From an uncultured Thermoguttaceae bacterium (GTDB lineage Bacteria; Planctomycetota; Planctomycetia; Pirellulales; Thermoguttaceae): a DNA stretch of 64,000 bases. The stretch covers positions 62,001 through 126,000 of the forward strand of contig CALFBP010000010.1 of assembly GCA_937951625.1 (NCBI GenBank). The letters are read 5' to 3'. Both the position numbers and the translations under genes were made by a program. The notes under the pieces are model-generated. The model was not told the DNA's origin, did no database searches, and saw nothing but the letters and a program-made list of their open reading frames with translations. Shown here piece by piece: positions 1 to 9,699 of the stretch (its first letter is position 1; the number at the start of each line of letters is the position of its first letter).

Positions 1-463
1 GTCGCACGCGGCGGAGCAAGTCGCCCAGCTCATGCAAGATGATATGGCAGCCCAGGGTCTCATGTGTCAGTCCGTAGTCGGCCAAGAAGTGCTGATCAAA
101 AAAGTGGCCGAACGGTCCGTGACCCACATCGTGCAAAAGTGCCGCCATTCGGGTCAGGGTTTCGACATAGCCGGGGCTGGGCACGTCGGGACACACTTCC
201 CGTAAACTCGGGTAAAGGCGCGAGACGGCCATCGACGCCAGATGCATCGCCCCCAGCACGTGTTGAAACCGGGTGTGCTCGGCCGTGGGATAGACCCACC
301 AAGCCGTCTGCAACTGATGAATCTGCCTGAGGCGTTGGACCCAGGGGTGATCGATAATCTGCTGTTCGGCCACTTCCCCCTCCGGAATCCCCACGGAAGA
401 GGTAAATCGGATATAACCGTGGATGGGGTCGTGGCTGAGGTTCTCGTGGCGGAAGTGTTGCAT
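1..463 (-). CDS. HD-domain phosphohydrolase (3' end outside window)
   Basis: This reading frame is not in the ORF track because its stop lies beyond the left edge. It starts at an ATG with an in-frame TAA four codons upstream. The first 154 residues contain the opening typical of SAMHD1/dGTPase-like HD proteins (HDPIHGYIRF), then RLRQIHQL, then HTRFQHVLGAMHLA and LLHDVGHGPFGHFF, which supply the metal-binding H...HD residues. Members of this family are metal-dependent phosphohydrolases, often acting on (d)NTPs; the substrate here cannot be deduced. The missing C-terminal part would carry the last metal-binding Asp. It diverges from the next gene. Confidence 0.88.
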   Translation of the reverse strand, partial: MQHFRHENLSHDPIHGYIRFTSSVGIPEGEVAEQQIIDHPWVQRLRQIHQLQTAWWVYPTAEHTRFQHVLGAMHLASMAVSRLYPSLREVCPDVPSPGYVETLTRMAALLHDVGHGPFGHFFDQHFLADYGLTHETLGCHIILHELGDLLRRVR

Positions 464-751
464 ACCAGGGCATTATGCAAGCAGAATGGCGGAACGTCCA
501 GAAAGGCTCAGGTCGGTCGCCCACGATTCCTCTGGCAAACCTCGCTTGCGGACCCTATCCGGTCTAGCGGGAATTGGTTTATCCGGATACACTCAGCGGC
601 AACTTTGCAGAATGCGCAAGATGCTTCGTCTGGGGCGGACCGTCTTCGATGCGGCGGAAGTGGGGTTTGCTCTGAAAACGGTTTGGGACCAATGTGTCGC
701 GCTTGATGGGGAGTGGAAGGTTTCGGAGTTCCACCATAAAGGAGGGATAGA

Positions 752-2650
752 GTGTCAGGGACGCGGACGACATTCGTTTGGCTGATCGGATTATTCACGG
801 GGGTTCTTTTGGCAGGCACGGCGGTGGGGGTGCCACCCGCGGAGTATCTGTTTCCAGAGACGACCCGGGGGTTCCTCTCCGCGCCAAATGCCAAGAGACT
901 CACCGAACAGTTCAATAAGACCCAACTGGGCAAGCTATTCAAAGATCCCGTGATGAAGCCTTTCACCGAGGATCTTCGGCGCCAATTCGACGAGCGGTGG
1001 TCGGACGTGCGCGAACGGCTGGGCATGTCGTTGGACGACTTGCGAGGCGTTCCGTCGGGCGAGATCGCCGTGGGCCTGATTCAGTTGGACAAGGATCAGA
1101 TCGCCCTGGCGTTCGTGTGCGATGTCGCCGGCCATAAGGAAAAGACGGAGGAGCTGCTGAAAAAGGTTTCCAAAAACTTGACGAAACAGGGCGCCAAGCG
1201 GCAGGAGAGACAAGTGGCCGGCGGACGGGGTATGGTGTTCGAGTTGCCTCCCCTGCCTGGCAAAGACGTGGACCGACCGCCTCCGTTCGCGCTCTGGGTT
1301 CAGCGGGACGACTTGTTGGTAGCGACCGACAACCTCGCGGTCGCCGAAGGGATTTTCGAGCGGGCCTCGGGAAAGAAGGGCAAGAGCTTGGCCGACGTCG
1401 CCAGTTTTCAGGCGGTGATGAAGCGTTGCCAGAAGGACGCGGGCCAGGCAGCGCCTCAGGCACGATGGTTCATCCAGCCGGTCGGCTATCTCGAAATCCT
1501 TCGCACCCTCCGCGGCGAGCGCGCGCAGCGGAAAGGCAAGTCGTGGGTCGATGTGTTCAAGAGCCAAGGCTTCACGGCAGTTCAGGGAATTGGTGGGTTT
1601 GTCGATTTCGGCGTGGAGAAAGTCGAATTGGTCCACCGCACGGCCATCTGGGCCCCGCCGCCGCGGCAGCTTTCCATGAAAATCTTTACGTTTCCCAATC
1701 AAGAAGACTTTACTCCGTTTCCGTGGATTCCCAGCAACGTGGCAAGCTACGCCTCGTTCTATATCGATGTGCTCAACGCCTTCGACAACATCGGCCCGTT
1801 GTTCGACGACTTGGTGGGGCAGGGCGATACGGGTGTATGGCAGGAAGTGCTCGATGGTTTGAAAAAAGACCCCAACGGACCGCAGATCGATCTTCGCAAC
1901 GAGTTGGTGGTCCACCTTGGCAACCGCATCAGCATGGTAGCCGAGTACCAGGTTCCCATCACCACGACCAGCGAGCGCTTGTTGTTCGCTATCGAGACCA
2001 AAGATGATCAGGCCGTAGCTCGGGCCTTGGACAAGATGTTGAAAAACGACAGGGAGATGCGGCAGATCAGAGTGGGGGAATACGTGGTCTGGGAAAGCGT
2101 GCCCGAGGACAAGGCGGCGGTCCCGGCCGTGGATCTCGATCTTCCAGGCCTCCAGCCCGAGTCCTCTAGCAGGGCAGTCGCTTCGCATCCGGGTCGCGAG
2201 TCGTCGCTGCTGCCCAACGCGGCGATCACGGTGGCCTCCGGACATTTGCTCATCGCCTCCCATTTGGACTTCCTCAAGAAGGTCCTTGAAAAGCGCGAGG
2301 AGCGGTTTTCGCTGGCTAAATCCGTGGAATATCGAATGGTTCAAAAGGCGCTCGACGGGTTCAACTTTCCCGCAAAATCCGTGCGGACTTTCGGACGAAC
2401 CGACGAGCAGGCCCGGCCCACCTACGAACTCATCCGGCAAGGCAAGATGCCCGAAAGTGAGACGATGTTCGGCCGGGTGTTGAACACGCTGTTCGGCGCC
2501 GGAAAAAAGGGAGTCGTGCGCAAGCAACAGATCGATCCCAAGGAGATGCCCGACTTCCAATTCGTTCAGCGTTTCCTCGGGCCTGCCGGAATGCAAATGG
2601 TTTCCGAGCCTGATGGCTGGTTCCTCAAGGGCGTGTTGTTGGCGAAGTAG
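752..2650 (+). CDS. Secreted protein of unknown function
   Basis: A 632-residue protein starting at GTG; the strong GGAGG at 741-745 decides this start over later ATGs. The N-terminus has a hydrophobic stretch (VWLIGLFTGVLLAGTAVG) that looks like a Sec signal peptide. The mature part is soluble-looking with many Lys/Asp residues, contains ADDNLAVAEG-like and AITVASGHLLIASHLDFLKK segments, and has no catalytic motif that I recognise. The overall style, a secreted protein tracking 'levels' of a quantity, resembles long uncharacterised planctomycete exported proteins. No function is assigned. It probably forms its own transcription unit; the next gene starts 191 bases downstream. Confidence 0.8.
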   Translation: MSGTRTTFVWLIGLFTGVLLAGTAVGVPPAEYLFPETTRGFLSAPNAKRLTEQFNKTQLGKLFKDPVMKPFTEDLRRQFDERWSDVRERLGMSLDDLRGVPSGEIAVGLIQLDKDQIALAFVCDVAGHKEKTEELLKKVSKNLTKQGAKRQERQVAGGRGMVFELPPLPGKDVDRPPPFALWVQRDDLLVATDNLAVAEGIFERASGKKGKSLADVASFQAVMKRCQKDAGQAAPQARWFIQPVGYLEILRTLRGERAQRKGKSWVDVFKSQGFTAVQGIGGFVDFGVEKVELVHRTAIWAPPPRQLSMKIFTFPNQEDFTPFPWIPSNVASYASFYIDVLNAFDNIGPLFDDLVGQGDTGVWQEVLDGLKKDPNGPQIDLRNELVVHLGNRISMVAEYQVPITTTSERLLFAIETKDDQAVARALDKMLKNDREMRQIRVGEYVVWESVPEDKAAVPAVDLDLPGLQPESSSRAVASHPGRESSLLPNAAITVASGHLLIASHLDFLKKVLEKREERFSLAKSVEYRMVQKALDGFNFPAKSVRTFGRTDEQARPTYELIRQGKMPESETMFGRVLNTLFGAGKKGVVRKQQIDPKEMPDFQFVQRFLGPAGMQMVSEPDGWFLKGVLLAK

Positions 2651-2841
2651 CCTGCTTTTCCCCGCGACTTTGCGTTGTCCGGCGATTGGTTCGTGCTGGG
2701 CTGGAAAACTGCTTCCCGCTACCTCACAATGGGCCCCATGGTCCGATGCCGTATAGGGGCGTGCTTCGTGAGACGCCGTGGCGCCCCGGCGGCAAGCTTC
2801 ACGGCTCCTGCGAGAAGGTTGGCACGTGGAGGTGAGGTGCA

Positions 2842-4218
2842 ATGCGCGACTCTGTCCTGGATCGTTCGAGCGTGGTGGTCCTTCTCGTTGCATGGATTCA
2901 ATCTTCGGTGGGCATGGCGGGCTGGGAAGGCACGGTGCCTGGCGCGCCGGACGGCTGGACCGTAGTCTCGCCGCGTGAGGAGATTCGCCCAAACTTTGCT
3001 TGGGAACCCCAAGGCGGTCGCCATGGCGGTCCGGCTTTCGTCATCCAGGCCGATGCCCGTGAGGGGCTGGATGGCGCCTGGGTCAAAACCTTTCCTGTCG
3101 AAGGCGGCCGATGGTACCGCTTCCATGCCGTGCGCAAGACGGAGAACGTCGCCCTGCCCCGGCGAAGCGCGGTGGTCAAGATTCACTGGCTCGACGCCCA
3201 AGGCAAGCGTGTTCCCTACGACGAGGCCGTGGTCACTGGATACCTCCGCGGTTTCAAGCCCATGGCCGAGGCCGAGCACCCCATGGACCAGGGCACGGAC
3301 TCCGAGGGTTGGACCCAAGTCTCCGACACCTATCGCGCGCCGTCGAAGGCGAGCAAAGCGGTGGTGGAATTGCATCTGCTGTGGGCCCCGCGCGGCAAGA
3401 TCGCCTGGAGCGAAGTCGAGTTCGCTCCGACCTCCCCCTTGCCTCCCCGGATGGTGCGTTTGGCCGCCGTCCATTATCGGCCCAAGGGTGGCAAAACGGC
3501 GGCGGATAATTGCCGCCAGTTCGTCCCGTTTGTCGAAGAAGCCGCCCGGCAAAAGGCCGATCTGGTGGTCCTCGGCGAATGCGTGACGATCGTGGGAAAC
3601 GGCCTGAGCGTCGAGCAGGCGGCCGAGCCGGTGCCTGGGCCTTCGACCGAATTTTTTAGCCAACTAACAAAAAAGCACGGTTTATATCTTGTGGTCGGGT
3701 TGTACGAGCGGGCCGGCCATTTGATCTACAATACGGCTGTTCTCCTTGGGCCTGAGGGCGATCTGGTCGGCAAATACCGCAAAGTGACGCTCCCCCGCGA
3801 CGAGATTGCCAGCGGAGTGGCCCCAGGCCATGAGTATCCCGTGTTCCAAACCCGCTTCGGCAAAATCGGCATGATGATCTGCTACGACGGTTTCTTTCCC
3901 GAAGTGGCGAGGCAGTTGACCAACCGGGGGGCAGAAATCATCGCTTGGCCCGTCTGGGGCTGCAATCCCGACCTCGCCAAGGCCCGGGCCGTTGAAAATC
4001 ACGTCTACGTGGTCAGCAGCACCTACGAGGACATCGCCAGTCATTGGATGCTTACCGCCGTGTGGGACCACACGGGCCGCACGATCGCCTTGGCGGAAAA
4101 GTGGGGTACGGTGGTCTCGGCCGAGGTGGATTTGAATCGCCGATACCACTGGGGTAGCCTCGGCGACTTCAAGGCGGAATTGCCGCGCCACCGCCCGCCT
4201 TGCACGGTGGACCATTGA
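2842..4218 (+). CDS. Secreted nitrilase-superfamily hydrolase with N-terminal accessory domain
   Basis: A 458-residue protein with GGAGG nine bases before the ATG. Residues 1-25 look like a signal peptide ([17 protein letters not shown]). Residues about 30-200 form an extra beta-rich domain that may bind carbohydrate or ligand. From about 205 onward is a carbon-nitrogen hydrolase domain with the full catalytic triad: Glu in VVLGECV, Lys in GKYRKVTLP and Cys in [11 protein letters not shown]. Such enzymes cleave non-peptide C-N bonds (amides, nitriles, carbamoyl groups). The exported location and the fused front domain are unusual, because most nitrilases are cytoplasmic. The substrate is unknown. 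Confidence 0.87.
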   Translation: MRDSVLDRSSVVVLLVAWIQSSVGMAGWEGTVPGAPDGWTVVSPREEIRPNFAWEPQGGRHGGPAFVIQADAREGLDGAWVKTFPVEGGRWYRFHAVRKTENVALPRRSAVVKIHWLDAQGKRVPYDEAVVTGYLRGFKPMAEAEHPMDQGTDSEGWTQVSDTYRAPSKASKAVVELHLLWAPRGKIAWSEVEFAPTSPLPPRMVRLAAVHYRPKGGKTAADNCRQFVPFVEEAARQKADLVVLGECVTIVGNGLSVEQAAEPVPGPSTEFFSQLTKKHGLYLVVGLYERAGHLIYNTAVLLGPEGDLVGKYRKVTLPRDEIASGVAPGHEYPVFQTRFGKIGMMICYDGFFPEVARQLTNRGAEIIAWPVWGCNPDLAKARAVENHVYVVSSTYEDIASHWMLTAVWDHTGRTIALAEKWGTVVSAEVDLNRRYHWGSLGDFKAELPRHRPPCTVDH

Positions 4219-4317
4219 CGTGCCGCCGACGCATCGTTCACATTTCCTATGTCCTTAACAAAAATGCTTGGCCGACCACCGCCAAGCACCCGCCCCTTAT
4301 TAAAAAGGAACGCAATC

Positions 4318-6270
4318 ATGGAAAAGCAGCTTTTGATTTCCGCCTGCCTTCTCAGCCTGCTTGCCCTCGTGCCCACTCAGGCGGCAGAGCGGCGGACGGC
4401 CAAAAAAGGTTCCCAAAGCGCGGTGGTCGAGAATCAAGTGGCCGAAAGTCGGGTGGCCGAGATCGCGGCCATGCTCGCGACCGAACCACGCGGCGCCGGG
4501 GCGCCGATCGCTGATCGCCAAATATGGGACGCGGTGGCTCGCTCTCCGCACTTCAAGAACGTCGTGCGCGGCGCCGAACAACTCCTCAAGCAAACCATGC
4601 CCGATTTGCCCGATGATCTGTTTCTTGATTTTTCTCGCACAGGCAATCGTTCCCGCTACGATAAGGTTTGGGCCAATCGGCACCGGCGGTTGGCCGAGAT
4701 GGTCCTAGCCGAGTGCATGGAGAACCGGGGAAGATTCCTGCCGTCGATCGAAGACGCCATCGCCGCGGTCCTTTCCGAGAAGACCTGGGTCATGCCCGCC
4801 CATGACATAAGTCTCGCCAATTTTCACGGGAAAATCATCGAGATCGACCTGAGGGCGGCGGCCAAGGCTTCGCTGCTATCCACGATCGACTATTGGCTTG
4901 CCGCGAAGCTTAGCGAGAAGACCCGAAAACTCATCCACACCGAGTTAGAACGCCGGATCTTCGCCCCCTTCGAGTCGATGGTGCGTCACGGCAAGCCGCG
5001 AATGTGGTGGTTGACGGGCACCAACAATTGGAACGCGGTGTGCCTGGCCGGGGTGGTCGGCGCAGCGACAACGACGATCGAGGACCGCCAGCGCCGGGCC
5101 TTCTATATCGCCGCCGCCGAGAAATACATCCAGTACTTCCTCGACGGCTTCACCCCGGACGGCTACTGCTCGGAAGGGCTGGGCTATTGGAACTACGGCT
5201 TCGGTCACTTCGTGCTGTTGGCTGAGAACATCCTCCAGGCCACGGGCGGCAAGCTCGATTTGTGGGAGCGACCGAAGACCAAGGCCATTGCCCAATTCGC
5301 CCGACGGCTGGAGATCCTGCCCGGTGTGTATCCCGCCTTTGCCGACTGCCCCCTTCACGCCCAGCCGGGCAAGCGGATCATGGCATACGTGAGTCGACGC
5401 TTCGGCTGGGGCTGGGAGGAATGGGAGCAACAAGGTTTAGGCCTGGCGGCGGGGCCATCGCTGGATTTATTCGAATTCGGTTTACTGACTTTGCCTAACT
5501 CCATCTCTGAGCGACCGGCGGTTGCCTCAAGCGACGTAAAACGGCCCTTGCGGGACTGGTTCGGCGACGCCGGGATTTTGATTTCTCGTCCGGCTGCCGA
5601 CAATCCCCGCGGCCTGGGCGCAGCCCTCAAAGGCGGCCACAACGCGGAACAACACAACCACAACGACGTCGGTTCGTTCGTTGTCGCCTTGGGCAAGGCA
5701 ACGCCGCTGTTGGACCCTGGGTCGGAAGTCTATACGCGGCGGACCTTCAGCGCCCAGCGCTATGAGAGCAACGTGCTCAACTCCTTCGGCCATCCCGTGC
5801 CCCGCGTCGCCGGAAAACTCCAACGCCCAGGCCGCCAGGCCGCCGCAAAGGTGCTGAAGACTGAGTTCACCGACGAAAAGGACACCTTGGTCCTCGATCT
5901 CCGCTCCTGCTACGACGTGCCCGAATTGACCAAACTCGTCCGCACTTTCGTCTTCTCACGGGCGGGTAGGGGCAGCCTCAGCGTCACAGACGAGGTCGAG
6001 TTCAACTCGCCGCAGGCATTCGAGACGGCCCTGATCACGCTCTCGCCGTGGAAACAACTCGGTCCCGACACGCTCGTCGTGGGCGAGAAAGCCGAGTCGG
6101 TCGAAGTCAAGATCTCGACAAAGGAAAACCCTTTCAGCCTGCAAGCCACGGAGATTCAGGAACACCTGCCGGGGAGAGTCATCCCCAAGCGGCTGGGCAT
6201 CGTCCTGAGCGATCCGGTGCGGCAAGCCGTGGTCCGAGTTGCGATCGCGCCGGCGGAACACGGGAAATAG
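4318..6270 (+). CDS. Heparinase II/III-family polysaccharide lyase-like protein
   Basis: The track ORF begins at 4249, but the ATG at 4318 follows AAAAAGGA and opens a clean signal peptide (LLISACLLSLLALVPTQAA), so 650 residues are annotated. The middle is an alpha-toroid-like region (about 100-370; YCSEGLGYWNYGFGHF). The C-terminal heparinase II/III beta-sandwich begins with GGHNAEQHNHNDVGSF, the family's His-rich signature. Family members cleave uronic-acid polysaccharides by beta-elimination outside the cytoplasm. Exact specificity cannot be read from sequence. It follows the secreted nitrilase by about 100 bases and may be co-transcribed with it. Confidence 0.87.
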   Translation: MEKQLLISACLLSLLALVPTQAAERRTAKKGSQSAVVENQVAESRVAEIAAMLATEPRGAGAPIADRQIWDAVARSPHFKNVVRGAEQLLKQTMPDLPDDLFLDFSRTGNRSRYDKVWANRHRRLAEMVLAECMENRGRFLPSIEDAIAAVLSEKTWVMPAHDISLANFHGKIIEIDLRAAAKASLLSTIDYWLAAKLSEKTRKLIHTELERRIFAPFESMVRHGKPRMWWLTGTNNWNAVCLAGVVGAATTTIEDRQRRAFYIAAAEKYIQYFLDGFTPDGYCSEGLGYWNYGFGHFVLLAENILQATGGKLDLWERPKTKAIAQFARRLEILPGVYPAFADCPLHAQPGKRIMAYVSRRFGWGWEEWEQQGLGLAAGPSLDLFEFGLLTLPNSISERPAVASSDVKRPLRDWFGDAGILISRPAADNPRGLGAALKGGHNAEQHNHNDVGSFVVALGKATPLLDPGSEVYTRRTFSAQRYESNVLNSFGHPVPRVAGKLQRPGRQAAAKVLKTEFTDEKDTLVLDLRSCYDVPELTKLVRTFVFSRAGRGSLSVTDEVEFNSPQAFETALITLSPWKQLGPDTLVVGEKAESVEVKISTKENPFSLQATEIQEHLPGRVIPKRLGIVLSDPVRQAVVRVAIAPAEHGK

Positions 6271-6350
6271 GACGCCGAGGAAACGCTGGAGTCACGCGCC
6301 GGGCGCTCGAATTCGCATTTCCATCGACCTCCGTGCGAGCAGCGGAACGA

Positions 6351-7388
6351 TCAAAAGCTGTTCGGCGGCATCTCGCCTCCAGCACGCGTGCCCAACGCCC
6401 GCCATACCGCCAATTCGATCGTGTTGCTGATCGGGCGCACCGAACCGTCCATGAGCAAGACGTTGACCATGCCCGGGTGGTAGCCGCGCGAGGTGACGAT
6501 CGCGTAAGTCGGATCCGTGGCGTTCCTACCCTCACGGCTGCTCGAGACGTCGATGTCGTAGGTGGTTCCGCCGACCACATGGGGCACCAAGGTGTTGGGC
6601 GTGAAGGTGGTGGTGAATCCGGTGTGGATTGCGCGCCCACAGACCCATTCGGTGTGGCCGCTATTCGCCGACCAGCTCCCGCCCGTGTAGCTCGAAGAGA
6701 CGTCCGTGGGAGCCAGGGGAGGCGTTGTGGGAATGCCCACCGCGTCGTGGAATCGTGGCGTGAAGGCCTTGACTTCCGCCATTGCCAAGGTATTGCTCAG
6801 GCCGTCGAGCATCGAAGCCGGGGTATGCCTCGCGTTGGGGCTGAAAGCCGCGCCGCCGTCGGCGCCAGTGACCGGATTGAAGACCAGATAGGTGCCCACG
6901 CTCAACCCGTAGTTCAACGGATAGTGGTAGGGAGTGGTCCCGCTGCTGTCCATTCGGGGGCGGTCCTGGATTTCGCTGGGACACATCAGGACGGGGACGC
7001 GCGTCGCCGCCACGCCGTAGGGCGGCAACAGGGCGTTGTTCGCCGGGTGGTGGTAGCCCAGCGAGAAGTTGATCCGGCTGTAAACGTTGCCACCCTCCAC
7101 ATAAGGAAGCATGAACGCCTGGCCCGACCACGGTTCGTTGGTCGATCCGCCGAAGACGATCGACGACGGTGGAAAGACCTGCAACGCCGTGGCGTAATTG
7201 TGCATCGCCAGCCCAAGTTGTTTGAGATTGTTGCTACAGTGAGCGCGGCGGGCCGCTTCCCGGGCAGCTTGAACGGCCGGCAGCAAGAGGGCGATCAACA
7301 GGCCGATGATGGCGATGACCACCAGGAGCTCCACCAGGGTGAAGGCGTGTTGGGCGCGCACCTTTAGCGGCTTGCTCGAAGCTTCCAT
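6351..7388 (-). CDS. DUF1559 pseudopilin-like protein
   Basis: A 345-residue protein with the prepilin N-terminal methylation motif: a short basic leader, then [26 protein letters not shown] with the conserved Glu five residues into the mature part. [16 protein letters not shown] and the C-terminal tail [16 protein letters not shown] (the H-x-DG element) are the DUF1559 (SBP_bac_10) hallmarks, a family massively expanded in planctomycetes. It is probably cleaved by a prepilin peptidase and exported through a type II/IV-like machine. The ATG follows a near-perfect AGGAGGTG Shine-Dalgarno. Its presumed promoter lies at 7508-7536 and overlaps a Fur-like palindrome. Confidence 0.93.
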   Translation of the reverse strand: MEASSKPLKVRAQHAFTLVELLVVIAIIGLLIALLLPAVQAAREAARRAHCSNNLKQLGLAMHNYATALQVFPPSSIVFGGSTNEPWSGQAFMLPYVEGGNVYSRINFSLGYHHPANNALLPPYGVAATRVPVLMCPSEIQDRPRMDSSGTTPYHYPLNYGLSVGTYLVFNPVTGADGGAAFSPNARHTPASMLDGLSNTLAMAEVKAFTPRFHDAVGIPTTPPLAPTDVSSSYTGGSWSANSGHTEWVCGRAIHTGFTTTFTPNTLVPHVVGGTTYDIDVSSSREGRNATDPTYAIVTSRGYHPGMVNVLLMDGSVRPISNTIELAVWRALGTRAGGEMPPNSF

Positions 7389-7507
7389 AGAACACCTCCT
7401 ACTAAAGGCGGAAAAATAGGGGCAGCCAACGACCGTCCGCGCAGCCCGCTGGCCTGGTGACTTGGTAGCAGAAGCTTGCCCAGCCGATGGCGTGGACGCC
7501 CACGCTA

Positions 7508-7536
7508 AGATTAATGCGTCTGAGAATCAATCTCAA
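7508..7536 (-). promoter_or_regulatory. Candidate sigma-70-type promoter of the DUF1559 gene
   Basis: Read on the minus strand, TTGAGA and TAATCT are separated by exactly 17 bases. This would give a 5' leader of about 110 bases before the strong Shine-Dalgarno of the pseudopilin gene. Planctomycete promoter consensus is poorly known, so this is a sequence-only prediction. Confidence 0.5.
7521..7535. promoter_or_regulatory. Fur-like palindrome inside the promoter
   Basis: TGAGAATCAATCTCA has perfect 5-base arms (TGAGA/TCTCA) and agrees with the 7-1-7 Fur core TGATAATNATTATCA at 11 of 14 defined positions. It lies between and partly over the -35 and -10 elements of the preceding promoter, a position fit for repression. 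Fur itself is not in the window. Confidence 0.4.
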
Positions 7537-7780
7537 TAAGGCTTGAGTGTACTCCAAGCCCGGCTTTTGTCAATCCCTTGGAACGAAAATTTCAGAAAAA
7601 TCCCGTTCTCACCCACCTTGGACACTTTGGCGCAGGCGTTAGTAAAGCCAATGTGTCATCCCCTCACCCGCGTAAGGCCGTACCCAATGCTTGCCCTACC
7701 GGGGCGCAAAAGGGGCGGAAGCGATGGTCGCCGAACACGCGTTGCCTCGTGGTCCGCAGACTTTACGAAGTGCGCCGCCG

Positions 7781-8488
7781 TCACAGCGGTCGCAGACGCA
7801 CGTTTCGATAGGCCACGGGTCCGTGATCGCCTTGAAGCATGAGCGGTCCTTGGGGCTTTTCGTCGTCGAACAGCGCCGCTCGGGTCGGCCCTTCGACCTC
7901 CACGTTTTCATGAATCACCTGGCCATTGTGAACCACGCGGACGAACACGGCGTTTTTGATCTTTTTGCCCTCGGAGTCGAATCGGGGGGCGCGGAAAATC
8001 ACATCGAAGGTCTGCCACTGGCCAGGGGGTAGCGAGGCGTTGACTCGCGGCGAGTGTCCACCCACATTCTGGTTGTTGATCCATCGCGGATAGATGCCAC
8101 CGCACTCAATGCCGGGGTACTTGTCGTTCACCACGCCGTAACTGTCGAGGATCTGAATCTCGTAGCGGCCCATGAAATAGACGCCCGAGTTGGAGCCCTT
8201 GGAGACCATGAACTCGATATGCGCCTCGACGTCGCCGAACTCTTGGACCGAGATCAGATGGTCAGTCCGGCCCTGGGGTCCGTTCACGGCGATTCCGCTC
8301 CCCGGCGTCCAGGTCAAACGTTGGGGGTTGGCCGGGTCGCTCGAAACGCTGCCCACCAGCAGCCACTGACCTCGCGGCTCGCGCCACGCGCGGAAGTCAT
8401 CGCCGGCCAGTAGTTCGATCCATTCAGCTTTGGCGTCAGCGCCAGACGCCGCCGCGGCCAGGAGCAGGGAAAGCACGATGGTCGTCAT
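7781..8488 (-). CDS. DUF1080 (3-keto-disaccharide hydrolase-like) secreted protein
   Basis: The track ORF runs to 8719, but the ATG at 8488 has GAGGAG upstream and opens a signal peptide (TTIVLSLLLAAAASGADA), so 235 residues are annotated. Domain features of DUF1080, a concanavalin-like beta-sandwich, are visible: FGDVEAHIEFMVSKGSNSGVYFMGRYEIQILDS-type core, then NVGGHSPRVNASLPPGQWQTFDV and the terminal GPLMLQGDHGPVAYRNVRLR. Characterised relatives hydrolyse 3-keto-glycosides outside the cytoplasm. It lies 91 bases downstream of a URO-D-fold gene on the same strand, possibly one transcript. Confidence 0.88.
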   Translation of the reverse strand: MTTIVLSLLLAAAASGADAKAEWIELLAGDDFRAWREPRGQWLLVGSVSSDPANPQRLTWTPGSGIAVNGPQGRTDHLISVQEFGDVEAHIEFMVSKGSNSGVYFMGRYEIQILDSYGVVNDKYPGIECGGIYPRWINNQNVGGHSPRVNASLPPGQWQTFDVIFRAPRFDSEGKKIKNAVFVRVVHNGQVIHENVEVEGPTRAALFDDEKPQGPLMLQGDHGPVAYRNVRLRPL

Positions 8489-8579
8489 GGTTCGGTTCTC
8501 CTCGACTTTCAAAGCTGGAATCCTCGCGCATTGCGTCTTTACTGGTTTTCGATAGTTTAAGGTAAAGAGGTGCTCGTTG

Positions 8580-9614
8580 CTACTTCGTTTGGACCTGGGC
8601 AGGCAGGCGAGCAAGCCACTGCTCCATCGCTGCGGCGACATTGTGGAACGAGGCGCGAACGTCCCAAAGGCATTGGGCAATGACGCCGCCATGTCCGCAG
8701 TCGAACGCCATACGCACACGGCGGACTGCGGCCTTCACGTCCTCCACCGTACCCTGGACAAGGAGATTTTGCGCATCGCTGCCCCCCCAGAACACGATCC
8801 GATTGCGAAACCGTTCGGCCAGCGATTCCACGTTCATCGAGTAGAGGTGGGCGTGGACGGCATCGAAACCGATCTCGACCAAGTCCTCCATCACCGCTTC
8901 CAGGTTCCCGCTGCTGCGAAAAAAGACGAACTTGTCGCGGGCGTGGATTTCGCGACAGTAATCGCGGTACAGCGGTTTGAACAGATCGCGAAAGACCTGC
9001 GGCGGCAGTACGAGGCCGCGGTCCGTGCCCCAATCGTCCTGAATCACGATGCCGTCGACCTCGGTCCCAGCCCAAAGGGCGATCTCGCGCGAGTAGAAAT
9101 CGTGGAGCATGGCGAGAAGATCACGCGCCGGCCGAGCGCCGGCGCGAAGATCGGCAAGGGCTGCCTCCGGACCACGCAGCCACTGGAGCCGGTCGAAAGG
9201 CCGCACGTCGGTCCATGCCAGCACGAACCGCGAGGTGCCCGCACAAGATTTGTTCACAGCGGCGAAATTGGCTTTGTCCAACAAATTGGCCGGAGGTCGG
9301 AACGCGGCTACCTGGCGTGCGTCGGCCAAGGGCGAGTGCTTCAGTTCTGGGGCTTCGCCGCGCTGGCTGATCTGCCAGCCACAGCCCCAGGCGTCGGTGT
9401 GTGTCCCCTGCTCGGACATCGCCCCCCGGCTGCGATGGCCGCCGGGGTAGCGGAAGTCGGGCCGAAGGATGTCGTTGGGGAAGCGGCGAAGCATTTCCGC
9501 CAATTCATCGCCCCGCTGGGATTCCATGGCCGGTGTGGCCCAAAGATCGCGCGGCGCGCGATCCGTGGGTTCGTGGCGCAACGTTTGAATCACGCGGTCC
9601 CGTGAAGTCCCCAT
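8580..9614 (-). CDS. Uroporphyrinogen decarboxylase (URO-D)-family protein, methyltransferase-like
   Basis: A 344-residue protein; AGGAAG precedes the ATG. The opening SRDRVIQTLRHEPTDRAP is typical of the URO-D/MtaA-like superfamily, followed by a TIM barrel with VDGIVIQDDWGTDRGL and the C-terminal VFWGGSDAQNLL and GHGGVIAQC. In the methylcobamide:CoM methyltransferases the zinc site contains H-x-C-G; here the matching segment reads FFRSSGNL, so that zinc site appears lost. Haem synthesis is therefore unlikely and methyl transfer is uncertain. Such lone URO-D proteins are common in planctomycetes beside sugar-related secreted proteins. Confidence 0.82.
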   Translation of the reverse strand: MGTSRDRVIQTLRHEPTDRAPRDLWATPAMESQRGDELAEMLRRFPNDILRPDFRYPGGHRSRGAMSEQGTHTDAWGCGWQISQRGEAPELKHSPLADARQVAAFRPPANLLDKANFAAVNKSCAGTSRFVLAWTDVRPFDRLQWLRGPEAALADLRAGARPARDLLAMLHDFYSREIALWAGTEVDGIVIQDDWGTDRGLVLPPQVFRDLFKPLYRDYCREIHARDKFVFFRSSGNLEAVMEDLVEIGFDAVHAHLYSMNVESLAERFRNRIVFWGGSDAQNLLVQGTVEDVKAAVRRVRMAFDCGHGGVIAQCLWDVRASFHNVAAAMEQWLARLPAQVQTK

Positions 9615-9699
9615 AGCTTCCTAACCAACCTCCCTTTCGTAAAAAAGCTCGAACCCCTTGTTTTTCGTGGACAGAAGATGCCGTCAAGACCCCGATGGC

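Larger units (their letters stand above)
7389..7780. other. Intergenic region upstream of the DUF1559 gene
   Basis: This 392-base gap between the DUF1559 start and the DUF1080 stop holds the candidate promoter and palindrome annotated separately. The stretch 7560-7780 shows no convincing ORF, hairpin or RNA gene to me. Confidence 0.6.

Noticed and set aside
935-2992. 685-residue minus-strand ORF
   Set aside because: Antisense shadow of the secreted protein gene, which has a Shine-Dalgarno and signal peptide.
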